This document shows, piece after piece, positions 1 through 5,734 of a stretch of 8,904 bases of DNA; position 1 is the first letter of the stretch, and the number at the start of each line of letters is the position of its first letter. A program made the position numbers and the translations under genes. This stretch comes from an uncultured bacterium (GTDB taxonomy: Bacteria; Hydrogenedentota; Hydrogenedentia; Hydrogenedentales; JAEUWI01): positions 1 through 8,904 of the forward strand of contig CALAXS010000709.1 of the NCBI GenBank assembly GCA_937895305.1. Reading direction: 5' to 3'. The notes beneath the pieces were generated by a model. The model was not told where the DNA came from and made no database searches. It saw only the letters and a program-made list of their open reading frames with translations.

Positions 1-1
1 T

Positions 2-421
2 CATAGGGATTCAGATGCTATTGCGACCTTGATTGAGCTAATGAAAGATACATGCACAGAGGTACGAGACTGGAGCACATTTGCAATCGGTGCTCAAATA
101 GAAGAAGTAGTCACGGATGAGATTTTAGAAGCCTTGCGAACAGCTGTGAACGACTCGGCACCTGATGTGCGCGGAGAAGCTTTGATGGGATTAGCACTCC
201 GAAAACAGGGCGATGTCATAGAGCTTTTGAAGCAAGAATTAAATAAACCGGATTGTGGTACATTGGTTTTGGAAGCGGCCATAGAAATGGGACATCCCTC
301 GTTATTGCCTTTTCTGGAAAACCAGTTGAAGGAGGAGCTATCTGATGCGTATAGAGAAATTTTGCTCCAAGCCATAAAGCAGTGTGGAGGTGGTGGGCAC
401 GATAGTGATGACGATATTTAA
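2..421 (+). CDS. HEAT-repeat protein, 3' end (partial)
   Basis: The reading frame is open from the left edge of the window to a TAA at 419-421, so the start lies outside and 139 residues are visible. The sequence is a run of paired amphipathic helices of the PBS-lyase HEAT-like kind. One repeat holds the element EVRDWSTFAIG and the next DVRGEALMGLA, the usual 'V-R-x-x-A/S' inner-helix pattern, followed by helices around LVLEAAIEMG and LLPFLENQLKEEL. The tail is short and acidic (GGGGHDSDDDI). HEAT solenoids bind proteins and have no catalytic residues, so the partner and role cannot be read from sequence. There is no signal peptide in the visible part. Base composition is roughly 45% GC by eye against about 55% in the sulfatase next door, and no terminator is obvious after the stop. 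The HEAT assignment is firm; function is unknown. Confidence 0.8.
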   Translation, partial: HRDSDAIATLIELMKDTCTEVRDWSTFAIGAQIEEVVTDEILEALRTAVNDSAPDVRGEALMGLALRKQGDVIELLKQELNKPDCGTLVLEAAIEMGHPSLLPFLENQLKEELSDAYREILLQAIKQCGGGGHDSDDDI

Positions 422-508
422 GCACATTGAAGCACTGCTGTCCTAAACGATTGGAATTTGGAGTACACAGCCTGGCTTCAGGCATTTGAAGATGCGTCAA
501 TCGGGCAA

Positions 509-536
509 CTGAAATCCTATATTGCTATGCTATACT
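509..536 (+). promoter_or_regulatory. Candidate sigma-70-type promoter of the sulfatase gene
   Basis: CTGAAA (509-514, 4 of 6 to TTGACA) and TATACT (531-536, 5 of 6 to TATAAT) are separated by 16 bases. TGC immediately precedes the -10 hexamer, giving an extended -10 element. Transcription would start near 543, leaving a leader of about 23 bases before the ATG at 566. It lies in the 144-base gap after the HEAT gene, where nothing else was seen. This is pattern evidence only. Confidence 0.4.
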
Positions 537-565
537 GCGTTAAATTCAACCCGGGGTGTCCTTAA

Positions 566-1981
566 ATGAAACGTGTGATTTGGTTATTGCTCCTTGTATG
601 CTTCAGCACGTCTACCTTTGCGGCCTCCCCCAACATCCTCTTTGTCTTTACCGACGATCAGGGACCCTGGGCCTTGGGTGCCTCTGGCAATGGCAATATC
701 AAGACCCCCAACATGGATCGTCTCGTAGAAGAAGGCGCGTACTGTGTAAACTCCTTTGTGACCACGCCCGTGTGTTCCCCTTCCCGAGTGGGCCTCCTCA
801 CCAGTCGCTATGGTACGGAGGTGGGCATCACCGACTGGATTAACCCCTACACCCACCGCCCTTTGGTGAACGAGCAAGAACTGGGTGTGGAGCAACCTGC
901 GTCGTCCTGGGTACAGGAACTCAAAGATGCAGGCTATGCCACGGCACTTATCGGGAAATGGCATCTCGGCATACAGGACCGCCATCTTCCCGAACACTTC
1001 GGCTATGACTATTTCTATGGTTTCCGCGAAGGGGGCAACAAGGTAAAGGAACCAACCCTCGAGTTTGCAGGCAAGAAAGATGTGGTGGAGGGTCTCACCA
1101 CCGACATTCTCACCGATGCGGCATTGAACTACCTCGACAAGCGGGACCAGAAAAAACCCTTTATGCTATCCGTACACTATCGTGCACCCCATGCACCCTG
1201 GTTGCCCGTGGCAGAGGGTGATTGGGACACGGTGAAGGACACCGACCTGACCTTGCCCAATCCGGACTACCCTGATTTGGATTTGGAAGCGGTAGAAAAT
1301 AAAATGCGCGAATATCTGGCGAGTGTCGCCGGGGTGGATAGGAATTTAGGTCGGCTCTTGACCTATCTGGATGAGAATGAACTTTCCGAAGATACCATCG
1401 TCATCTTCACCAGCGACCACGGTTATAACGTAGGCCATCACGGTGTGATCCACAAGGGCAACGCGACCTGGATTACCAAATCCGTGAAGAATATGAAAGA
1501 GGCAGAACGTCGTCGTCCCAACATGTGGGACACCTCTATTCGCGTGCCCAACATTGTTCGTTGGCCCGGAAAAATTGAGACCGGGTCCAAAGTAACTGAA
1601 ACCCTCTCCAACCTCGACTGGTATCCGACCTTAGTAGCCATGGCCGGGCAGGACGTGAAGGCAGAACAACCCGTGCGGGGCAATAACTTCCTGCCCCTCC
1701 TTCTTGGAGAATCCATGGACTGGGACAACAACCTCTATGGAGAATACTCCATGCATCATGGTGCTACGGCAGACATGCGCATGTACCGCATGCCCCAATG
1801 GAAGCTTATACGCCACTTCGAAGATCCAGCGAAAGACGAGCTCTACCACCTGGCCTCCGACCCGGATGAAACGTGCAACCTGATTCTGGAAACCCACTGC
1901 CAGCCTATTATAAGCATCCTGCACGAGGCGATTCTGCATGAGATGATCGTAAACGGTGATGACCTACTTGCGTCTAAGTAG
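566..1981 (+). CDS. Secreted type I sulfatase (formylglycine-dependent, arylsulfatase family)
   Basis: A 471-residue sulfatase expected to hydrolyse a sulfate ester, probably on a polysaccharide or glycosaminoglycan, in the periplasm or outside the cell. A signal peptide covers about residues 1-20 (MKR, a Leu-rich core, then TFA-A). The catalytic signature C70-S-P-S-R74 is intact; C70 is the residue oxidised to formylglycine. Metal-site residues are D30-D31 (FTDDQG) and D284-H285 (TSDHG). Other active-site candidates are K131 and H133 (GKWHLG), H209 (APHAP) and K297 (HKGN). The C-terminal subdomain runs through SIRVPNIVRWPG and LSNLDWYPTLVAMAG to a final ELYHLASDPDE. Length is normal for the family. 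The ATG at 566 gives a proper signal peptide; the only ribosome-site candidate is GGGGTG at 553-558, 7 bases upstream. No sulfatase-maturating enzyme is encoded in this window. The substrate cannot be assigned from sequence alone. Confidence 0.95.
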   Translation: MKRVIWLLLLVCFSTSTFAASPNILFVFTDDQGPWALGASGNGNIKTPNMDRLVEEGAYCVNSFVTTPVCSPSRVGLLTSRYGTEVGITDWINPYTHRPLVNEQELGVEQPASSWVQELKDAGYATALIGKWHLGIQDRHLPEHFGYDYFYGFREGGNKVKEPTLEFAGKKDVVEGLTTDILTDAALNYLDKRDQKKPFMLSVHYRAPHAPWLPVAEGDWDTVKDTDLTLPNPDYPDLDLEAVENKMREYLASVAGVDRNLGRLLTYLDENELSEDTIVIFTSDHGYNVGHHGVIHKGNATWITKSVKNMKEAERRRPNMWDTSIRVPNIVRWPGKIETGSKVTETLSNLDWYPTLVAMAGQDVKAEQPVRGNNFLPLLLGESMDWDNNLYGEYSMHHGATADMRMYRMPQWKLIRHFEDPAKDELYHLASDPDETCNLILETHCQPIISILHEAILHEMIVNGDDLLASK

Positions 1982-2003
1982 TTACATATAAACGGTTTGC
2001 TCT

Positions 2004-2147
2004 CATTCCCAGGCTCTGCTTGGGAATGCATATCCCGAGGCTCTGCCTCGGAAGACAAGCGTACTTGACTCGAAATACTACGACTTCACCCCCAACCAGG
2101 GTTAAGCATGCTGACGCGGAGATTCCCGCCTCCTCGGGAAAGACAAG
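2004..2147. repeat. Cluster of GGCTCTGC-type hairpin repeats
   Basis: This is most of the 290-base gene-free gap between the sulfatase and the sigma factor. Hairpin 1 (2004-2028) has an 11-bp stem with one G-T pair and a TCT loop. Hairpin 2 (2035-2051) has a perfect 7-bp stem, CCGAGGC / GCCTCGG, and again a TCT loop. Hairpin 3 (2123-2140) pairs TTCCCG with CGGGAA around a 6-base loop. Hairpins 2 and 3 are each followed by a related tag: CTCGGAAGACAAG (2047-2059) and CTCGGGAAAGACAAG (2133-2147). The repeated unit 'hairpin plus GACAAG' suggests a small non-coding element duplicated and diverged in place. Similar CCCAGGCTCTGCCTGGG-like sequences are familiar as dispersed intergenic repeats in many bacteria, so a REP- or MITE-like identity is likely but inferred. 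No ORF here looks real. Confidence 0.6.
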
Positions 2148-2212
2148 AACGTGCAGACTTTTCTGCGGTACGCTGTAAACCATTTCCTTTTTCCTCGCAT
2201 CCTATTGAACGA

Positions 2213-2228
2213 GACTGATGAATCAGTC
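2213..2228. promoter_or_regulatory. Perfect palindrome upstream of the ECF sigma gene (possible operator)
   Basis: GACTGAT (2213-2219) and ATCAGTC (2222-2228) are perfect inverted copies separated by GA. The site lies 44 bases before the sigma factor start codon, where an operator or promoter would be expected, and just after TTGAAC (2205-2210), which could be a -35 element. I could not identify a convincing -10 hexamer, so the promoter itself is not called. The palindrome could bind a dimeric regulator; none is encoded next to it. Confidence 0.4.
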
Positions 2229-2271
2229 AAGATGAGGGCGCCCAACCGGGCATAAATTTTGGCAAGGCATT

Positions 2272-2841
2272 ATGGGAAGCACAGCATTGGATATTTCACA
2301 ACAACAGGATACGGCGACTCCAATAGACGACAGCCTCCTGGTGAAACGGGCCCAGGCTGGCGATATGGATGCCTTTGAAACCCTGTACAACCAGCACATA
2401 GGCCGGGTCTACGCACTTTGCCTGCGTATGTGTCGCGAAGGGGGTAGAGCCGAAGAGCTGGCCCAGGAAGCCTTCGTCCGCGCCTGGGAAAAGCTCGGCA
2501 GTTTCCGGGGCGAGAGTCAGTTCAGTACCTGGCTTCACCGACTTACGGTAAACGTAATCTTTGGGGCCATGCGCAAACAGGGACGTCGCTCGGAACGCGA
2601 AACCGCCTACGAAGATATGAGCCACCTGGAGCACCCCACGCGCGAGGCCCATCCCGGTACCGTGGTTGATCTGGAAGCCGCTATGGCTACCTTACCCGAT
2701 GGCGCGCGCAATGCATTTATTCTTCACGACGTGGAAGGCTACAAGCACCACGAAATCGCAGCAATGACCGGAATCGCCACAGGTACATCGAAAGCTCATG
2801 TACACCGTGCGCGCAAACTACTCCGGGAGGTACTAGCATGA
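2272..2841 (+). CDS. ECF-family RNA polymerase sigma factor
   Basis: A 189-residue group IV (extracytoplasmic function) sigma factor that would direct RNA polymerase to a small regulon, including perhaps this operon. Sigma region 2 spans about residues 22-100. It contains DAFETLYNQHIGRVYALCLRM, the region 2.2-like EELAQEAFVRAWEKL and the region 2.3/2.4-like FSTWLHRLTVNV. Region 4 spans about 133-187 with LPDGARNAFILHDVEGYKHHEIAAMTG as the start of the helix-turn-helix and GTSKAHVHRARKLLRE as the recognition part. There is no region 1.1, 1.2 or 3 and no extra C-terminal domain, as expected for a compact ECF factor. The start codon has only a weak site (AAGG at 2264-2267, 4 bases away), but the N-terminus before region 2 is of normal length. 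It overlaps the next gene by ATGA, so the two are translationally coupled. Confidence 0.93.
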   Translation: MGSTALDISQQQDTATPIDDSLLVKRAQAGDMDAFETLYNQHIGRVYALCLRMCREGGRAEELAQEAFVRAWEKLGSFRGESQFSTWLHRLTVNVIFGAMRKQGRRSERETAYEDMSHLEHPTREAHPGTVVDLEAAMATLPDGARNAFILHDVEGYKHHEIAAMTGIATGTSKAHVHRARKLLREVLA

Positions 2842-3488
2842 ACAACGAAAATTTTGAAATGAAACTCAATGCCTGGGTCGACGGTGAATTGTCACCAGAC
2901 GAAGTGCAGGTCTTTGAAGCCGAGCTGGCCGCCAACCCGGCGCTTAAGCAAGAAGCCGAGCTGCTACAACAGCTCCTGGCCGACGCGAAAGATCTGCCCC
3001 GCGAAATTCAGCCCGACCACAATCTTTGGCAGGGCATCGCAAAGCAAATCGAGGCACCCGCAGAGAACCTGCATGGCAATAACCGGATGGTCTGGTTCAG
3101 TAGCGTTATAGCTGTTGCAGCCATGGTGTTGTTGGCCATCAGTCTTTTTTACCAGGTTATGCCTACACAACAGAATGGCGGGAGAGCAGGTGATCCGGTG
3201 GATGAACTCGCAGCGGGCAGCCTCGCCTTACGCGAAGCAGACGGGCAATACCTGAAAGCACGCAACGAGTTGATGAAGAGTATCACCGACCGGGAGACGC
3301 CCCTGAGCGAAACCACCATGGCGGTGCTGGATGAAAATATGGCCATCATAGATGGCGCAGTCGGCGAAATCCGTCAGGCAATGTTAGAAGATCCCAATAA
3401 TCCGCGGTTATTGGATATGTTTATGGCCACCCGCTCAAAAGAGCTGGCCTTGTTGGAAGATATGGTACGTCTGCCTGAGGGGGTATAA
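2838..3488 (+). CDS. Transmembrane anti-sigma factor, cysteine-free
   Basis: A 216-residue protein encoded directly after the ECF sigma factor, sharing ATGA with its stop, and preceded by a good ribosome site (GGGAGG, 2825-2830). Residues about 5-50 form the cytoplasmic anti-sigma head: AWVDGELSPDEVQVFEAEL followed by a helix rich in Leu and Glu, as in zf-HC2-like anti-sigma N-termini. A single membrane helix lies at about 85-107 (MVWFSSVIAVAAMVLLAISLF region). Residues about 110-216 are outside the membrane, mostly helical and charged, and unrecognised. The whole protein contains no cysteine, so it cannot be a zinc-binding (HxxxCxxC) ZAS-type regulator. It probably sequesters the sigma factor at the inner membrane and releases it on an envelope signal sensed by the C-terminal part. 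Identity rests on context plus topology and head motif. Confidence 0.82.
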   Translation: MNNENFEMKLNAWVDGELSPDEVQVFEAELAANPALKQEAELLQQLLADAKDLPREIQPDHNLWQGIAKQIEAPAENLHGNNRMVWFSSVIAVAAMVLLAISLFYQVMPTQQNGGRAGDPVDELAAGSLALREADGQYLKARNELMKSITDRETPLSETTMAVLDENMAIIDGAVGEIRQAMLEDPNNPRLLDMFMATRSKELALLEDMVRLPEGV

Positions 3489-3497
3489 CGTTAACCC

Positions 3498-3528
3498 GGG
3501 GCACCCATTCGGGAGTTTAGGGTGCCCC
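3498..3528 (+). promoter_or_regulatory. Intercistronic hairpin between anti-sigma and DUF4097 genes
   Basis: GGGGCACCC (3498-3506) pairs perfectly with GGGTGCCCC (3520-3528), a 9-bp GC-rich stem with a 13-base loop. It is not followed by a T-run but by the ribosome site AGGAG (3531-3535) of the next gene, 2 bases after the stem. It could therefore modulate translation, protect or set the end of processed mRNA, or attenuate the downstream gene. It is a weak terminator at best. Confidence 0.5.
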
Positions 3529-3544
3529 ATAGGAGAATATAGAA

Positions 3545-4597
3545 ATGTATAGTTTTAAACGATGGACTGGAGGTCTACTGGTGCTTGCACTGGTACTGAC
3601 AGGTTCCGCCTTTGCTGAAAATCGACAGGAAGAGCAATGCCAGGTTACGCTGGATTGCGAACTTTATGTAAAGAATGTTGTGGGTTCCGTCAAGGTCTTT
3701 GCCTGGGACAAACCAACCCTCATGTACAAGGCTGAAATTGGCCCCAAGGTGGAACGTATCGATTTTGATACCAGCACCAGCCACCCCAGAATCGAAGTCA
3801 TTTTGCCCAAGAAGGTCAATAGTGGGGCCTATGTCCATCTGGAAATCTATGTCCCCTCCGGTGCAAGTGTGGGCATTAATACGATCAGCGCATCCATTCT
3901 GGTTGAAGGCCCCCAGGGCGACCTGGAAGCCGAAGCGGTCAGCGGTAGCATCGACATCCTTGGCGATGCCCACTCTATAGAAGCCAAGACCGTGAGTGGC
4001 AGTGTACGCATTGAAGGGAGTGCACCAGGCGCTTCCATTCAAGGCTCGGCAGTTAGCGGTTCTGTTCAGATTCTCGGTGATGCCGACTCTATTGATGCGA
4101 CCTCCGTGAGCGGAAAAGTGCGCGTTGAAGGCATCAGTAAAGAAGCCCGCCTGAAAAGCACCAGCGGCAGCGTCGAATACAAGGGGCTGTCCTCTGAATT
4201 GGAATGCGAATCCATTAGCGGTAGCATTCGCGTAGACCGAATGCAGTATGAAGGTAAGCTTTCCTCTGTAAGTGGCAGTATCAAGATTATCGGTGAGGCT
4301 ATCGAAGATCTGACCGCAGAAAGCGTGTCCGGCTCTATAACCTTTGAAGGCACCCTCATGAACAACGGTAGTCTGGAAATGCAAAGCCGCAGCGGTAGCG
4401 TGACCGCCAAACTGCCCAGTGACACCCCCGCAGAATACGACCTTGAAACCTTCAGCGGCTCCATCCAGAATGACTTTGGTCCCGCACCGACCAAGCCCCG
4501 CTTTGGTCCGGGTCACTTCCTCGAGTTTACCGTGGGCGAAGGCGACGCCAGTGTAGAGCTATCCTCCTTCAGCGGCGGCATTCGATTGAACAATTAA
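3545..4597 (+). CDS. Secreted DUF4097-type beta-repeat protein (putative adhesin)
   Basis: A 350-residue exported protein, third in the sigma/anti-sigma operon. A signal peptide occupies residues 1-24 (MYSFKRW, hydrophobic core, SAFA then ENRQ). An N-terminal part (about 30-120) carries the usual YVKNVVGSVKVFAWDKP strand. From about 130 to 346 it is a regular beta ladder in which a SGS-type turn recurs every 17-21 residues: SGS at 133, 151, 171, 208, 225, 243, 262, 283 and 304, with SGK at 189 and SGG at 343. This matches DUF4097, 'putative adhesin', a family often found beside ECF sigma and anti-sigma genes and, as LiaX-like proteins, in envelope-stress responses. Start: AGGAG at 3531-3535, 9 bases before ATG. 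There is no C-terminal anchor, so it is probably periplasmic or released. A likely role is as output or partner of the neighbouring regulator; this is inference. Confidence 0.85.
   Translation: MYSFKRWTGGLLVLALVLTGSAFAENRQEEQCQVTLDCELYVKNVVGSVKVFAWDKPTLMYKAEIGPKVERIDFDTSTSHPRIEVILPKKVNSGAYVHLEIYVPSGASVGINTISASILVEGPQGDLEAEAVSGSIDILGDAHSIEAKTVSGSVRIEGSAPGASIQGSAVSGSVQILGDADSIDATSVSGKVRVEGISKEARLKSTSGSVEYKGLSSELECESISGSIRVDRMQYEGKLSSVSGSIKIIGEAIEDLTAESVSGSITFEGTLMNNGSLEMQSRSGSVTAKLPSDTPAEYDLETFSGSIQNDFGPAPTKPRFGPGHFLEFTVGEGDASVELSSFSGGIRLNN
3935..4162 (+). repeat. In-gene tandem duplication of 38 codons in the DUF4097 gene
   Basis: Residues 131-168 and 169-206 are successive copies: AVSGSIDILGDAHSIEA... 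and AVSGSVQILGDADSIDA..., with the second half again matching (VSGSVRIEG against VSGKVRVEG). This is longer than the basic 17-21 residue ladder unit, being two rungs together. The DNA copies have drifted at many third positions, so the duplication is old or the codons are under selection for protein only. Confidence 0.6.
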
Positions 4598-4611
4598 AAG
4601 GCACTCTCCAA

Positions 4612-4649
4612 CGGGGGTAATCCACGTTAACACCACAGGGTTGCCCCCG
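4612..4649 (+). terminator. Hairpin after the DUF4097 gene (weak terminator or mRNA end)
   Basis: CGGGGGTAA (4612-4620) pairs with TTGCCCCCG (4641-4649) with one G-T pair and a 20-base loop, and is followed by CTTTATAAAA. The T-run is poor, so this is less convincing than the hairpin just downstream. Together they form a tandem of two stems closing the operon. Confidence 0.4.
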
Positions 4650-4658
4650 CTTTATAAA

Positions 4659-4702
4659 ACAAGGTCCGGTACACATTGATGCACCGGACCTTGTATCTTT
4701 TT
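4659..4702. terminator. Strong bidirectional intrinsic terminator
   Basis: ACAAGGTCCGGT (4659-4670) is the perfect complement of ACCGGACCTTGT (4683-4694), a 12-bp stem with a 12-base loop. On the + strand it is followed by ATC and TTTTT (4698-4702). Read on the - strand the same stem is followed by TTTTAT. It therefore fits as a shared terminator between the + operon ending at 4597 and the - gene ending at 4714. Confidence 0.85.
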
Positions 4703-4713
4703 AGTCAGGGGAA

Positions 4714-5373
4714 TTACTTCTTGTTCAATTCCTTGATGCGGATGTCCTTGAAGCGTACATTCATTTTAGGACCCGTATGTATTTGCAGTGCGATGATGCC
4801 TTCCTTGGCACCATCCGGATCGACGATGTCGCAAGTCACCGTGCCGTTGAGGATCATCTTTACATGATCGCCTTCGCAGATGATTTCATATTCATTCCAC
4901 TCGCCTTGCTTGGCAACATCAAATATGGCTTTGCGCTCTTCATCGGTCTTTTCGTTCCAATAGGGCATGATGCCCCGGCCCTGCTCTTCATAGAGCATGC
5001 CATAATAGGTTTCCACTGCTACATCCGCCTGATACCCCCCCACAGACCAGGGCTTCTCCAGCGTCTTGCTGCGAAACTGGATACCACTGTTACCATTTTC
5101 CAGCCATACCTTTACCTTGAGACTGAAATCTTTATAGCTCTTCTCAGAAATAAGAAACTCATTATACTTCACCCGCTTTTCGTGGGTGCTGCCCAGGATT
5201 TCGCCCTTGTCTACCGACCAGAAATCGGGATTTCCATCCCATCCGCTCAGGTCTTTACCATTGAAGAGGTCCGTGTAGCCCTCTTCCTTGGCCATTGCAG
5301 CAGGTGCGCAAATGATGATGGCTGTCAGGCAAAGCACAAAGGCCAGACTGAGGTGTTTGGTAAATGGATGCAT
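4714..5373 (-). CDS. Secreted DUF1080 (3-keto-disaccharide hydrolase-like) protein
   Basis: A 219-residue exported protein that is essentially one DUF1080 domain, a concanavalin/LamG-like jelly roll. The signal peptide is residues 1-28 (MHPFTKH, a long hydrophobic core, APAAMA then KEEG); no lipobox is seen. Family hallmarks in order: DLFNGKDLSGW (35-45), FWSVDKGEILG (51-61), then NEFLISEKSYKDFSLKVKVW with NGNSGIQFRS (93-102), the mid region GGYQADV (112-118), GEWNEYEIICEGDHVKMILNG (157-177) and the final strand FKDIRIKEL. Members of this family, abundant in Planctomycetota, Verrucomicrobiota and Bacteroidota, are annotated as acting on 3-keto-glycosides or other sugars outside the cytoplasm. 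The start is fixed by a near-ideal ribosome site, GGAGG, 5 bases before ATG (complement of 5379-5383). The gene stands alone with its own promoter and a shared terminator. The family is certain; the substrate is not. Confidence 0.93.
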   Translation of the reverse strand: MHPFTKHLSLAFVLCLTAIIICAPAAMAKEEGYTDLFNGKDLSGWDGNPDFWSVDKGEILGSTHEKRVKYNEFLISEKSYKDFSLKVKVWLENGNSGIQFRSKTLEKPWSVGGYQADVAVETYYGMLYEEQGRGIMPYWNEKTDEERKAIFDVAKQGEWNEYEIICEGDHVKMILNGTVTCDIVDPDGAKEGIIALQIHTGPKMNVRFKDIRIKELNKK

Positions 5374-5389
5374 GTTTCCTCCAATGCTG

Positions 5390-5406
5390 CACAGGCGAGG
5401 CCTGTG
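5390..5406 (-). promoter_or_regulatory. Leader hairpin upstream of the DUF1080 gene
   Basis: A perfect inverted repeat, CACAGGC and GCCTGTG around a 3-base loop, lies 6 bases upstream of the GGAGG ribosome site on the - strand. In the transcript it would form a tight 7-bp stem in the leader. It could stabilise the mRNA, or act in DNA as an operator just downstream of the promoter. Confidence 0.45.
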
Positions 5407-5433
5407 TATTGATGACTAAAGTTCAGACTTGAG

Positions 5434-5462
5434 ATTGTACCCCAGCAACACAGAGGAGGCAA
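5434..5462 (-). promoter_or_regulatory. Candidate sigma-70-type promoter of the DUF1080 gene
   Basis: On the - strand TTGCCT (complement of 5457-5462, 4 of 6) and TACAAT (complement of 5434-5439, 5 of 6) are separated by exactly 17 bases. Transcription would start near 5427, leaving a leader of about 54 bases that holds the hairpin and the ribosome site. Spacing and position make this one of the better promoter candidates in the window. Confidence 0.5.
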
Positions 5463-5596
5463 GCCCGACACCAATACCAGACGATCCACTTGTGTGTTTC
5501 ATTCAATCTGGTCTATAACAGCCTTCTGGGAGATGTTATGAAGCGAATACTGACCTATCGGGTAGATGCCTCTGTGCTGTGGGTGATTCTCTTTAG

Positions 5597-5734
5597 CCTG
5601 GCCGCATGGCACTGGTCCGTACCCATTTCGATGCCGCACGGGTGGCATTACCTGCCAGCCTCTTCAGTGTGGTGCATAATTTGACCGGGTCCATGCTAGC
5701 CAGCTATTCACGCCGCACCATGCCAGACGATTAA
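5597..5734 (+). pseudogene. Remnant of a bile acid:sodium symporter (BASS) family C-terminus
   Basis: A 45-residue frame directly after an in-frame TAG (5594-5596) ends at TAA (5732-5734). Its core ALPASLFSVVHNLTGSMLA, preceded by MALVRTHFD, closely resembles the last transmembrane segment of BASS-family transporters (HF...ALPxAxFSVWHNxSGxxLA). The rest of the roughly 300-residue transporter is missing and the frame upstream is broken, so this looks like a decayed or deleted gene. A second, overlapping frame has a ribosome site (GGGAG, 5528-5532), an ATG at 5538 and 48 codons ending at 5684, including a hydrophobic stretch ASVLWVILFSLA; it may be part of the same broken gene after a frameshift, or noise. 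The remaining 5463-5596 shows nothing else. The family call comes from remembered consensus and is moderate. Confidence 0.5.

Noticed and set aside
2..421. Part of a defence or toxin-immunity system
   Set aside because: HEAT repeats alone are not diagnostic, and no nuclease, toxin or defence gene is visible beside it.
1982..2271. CRISPR array or tRNA in the repeat-bearing gap
   Set aside because: The repeated parts are unequal hairpins without regular spacers, and no cloverleaf can be drawn.
3575..4516. 313-codon open frame on the - strand opposite the DUF4097 gene
   Set aside because: It is antisense to a clearly real gene. Its length comes from the repetitive codons of the SGS ladder; it has no ribosome site or recognisable domain.
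566..5373. Dedicated sulfated-polysaccharide utilisation locus formed by the sulfatase and DUF1080 genes
   Set aside because: The two genes are 2.7 kb apart, on opposite strands, separated by a regulatory operon and a terminator. No glycoside hydrolase, transporter pair or maturase is present.
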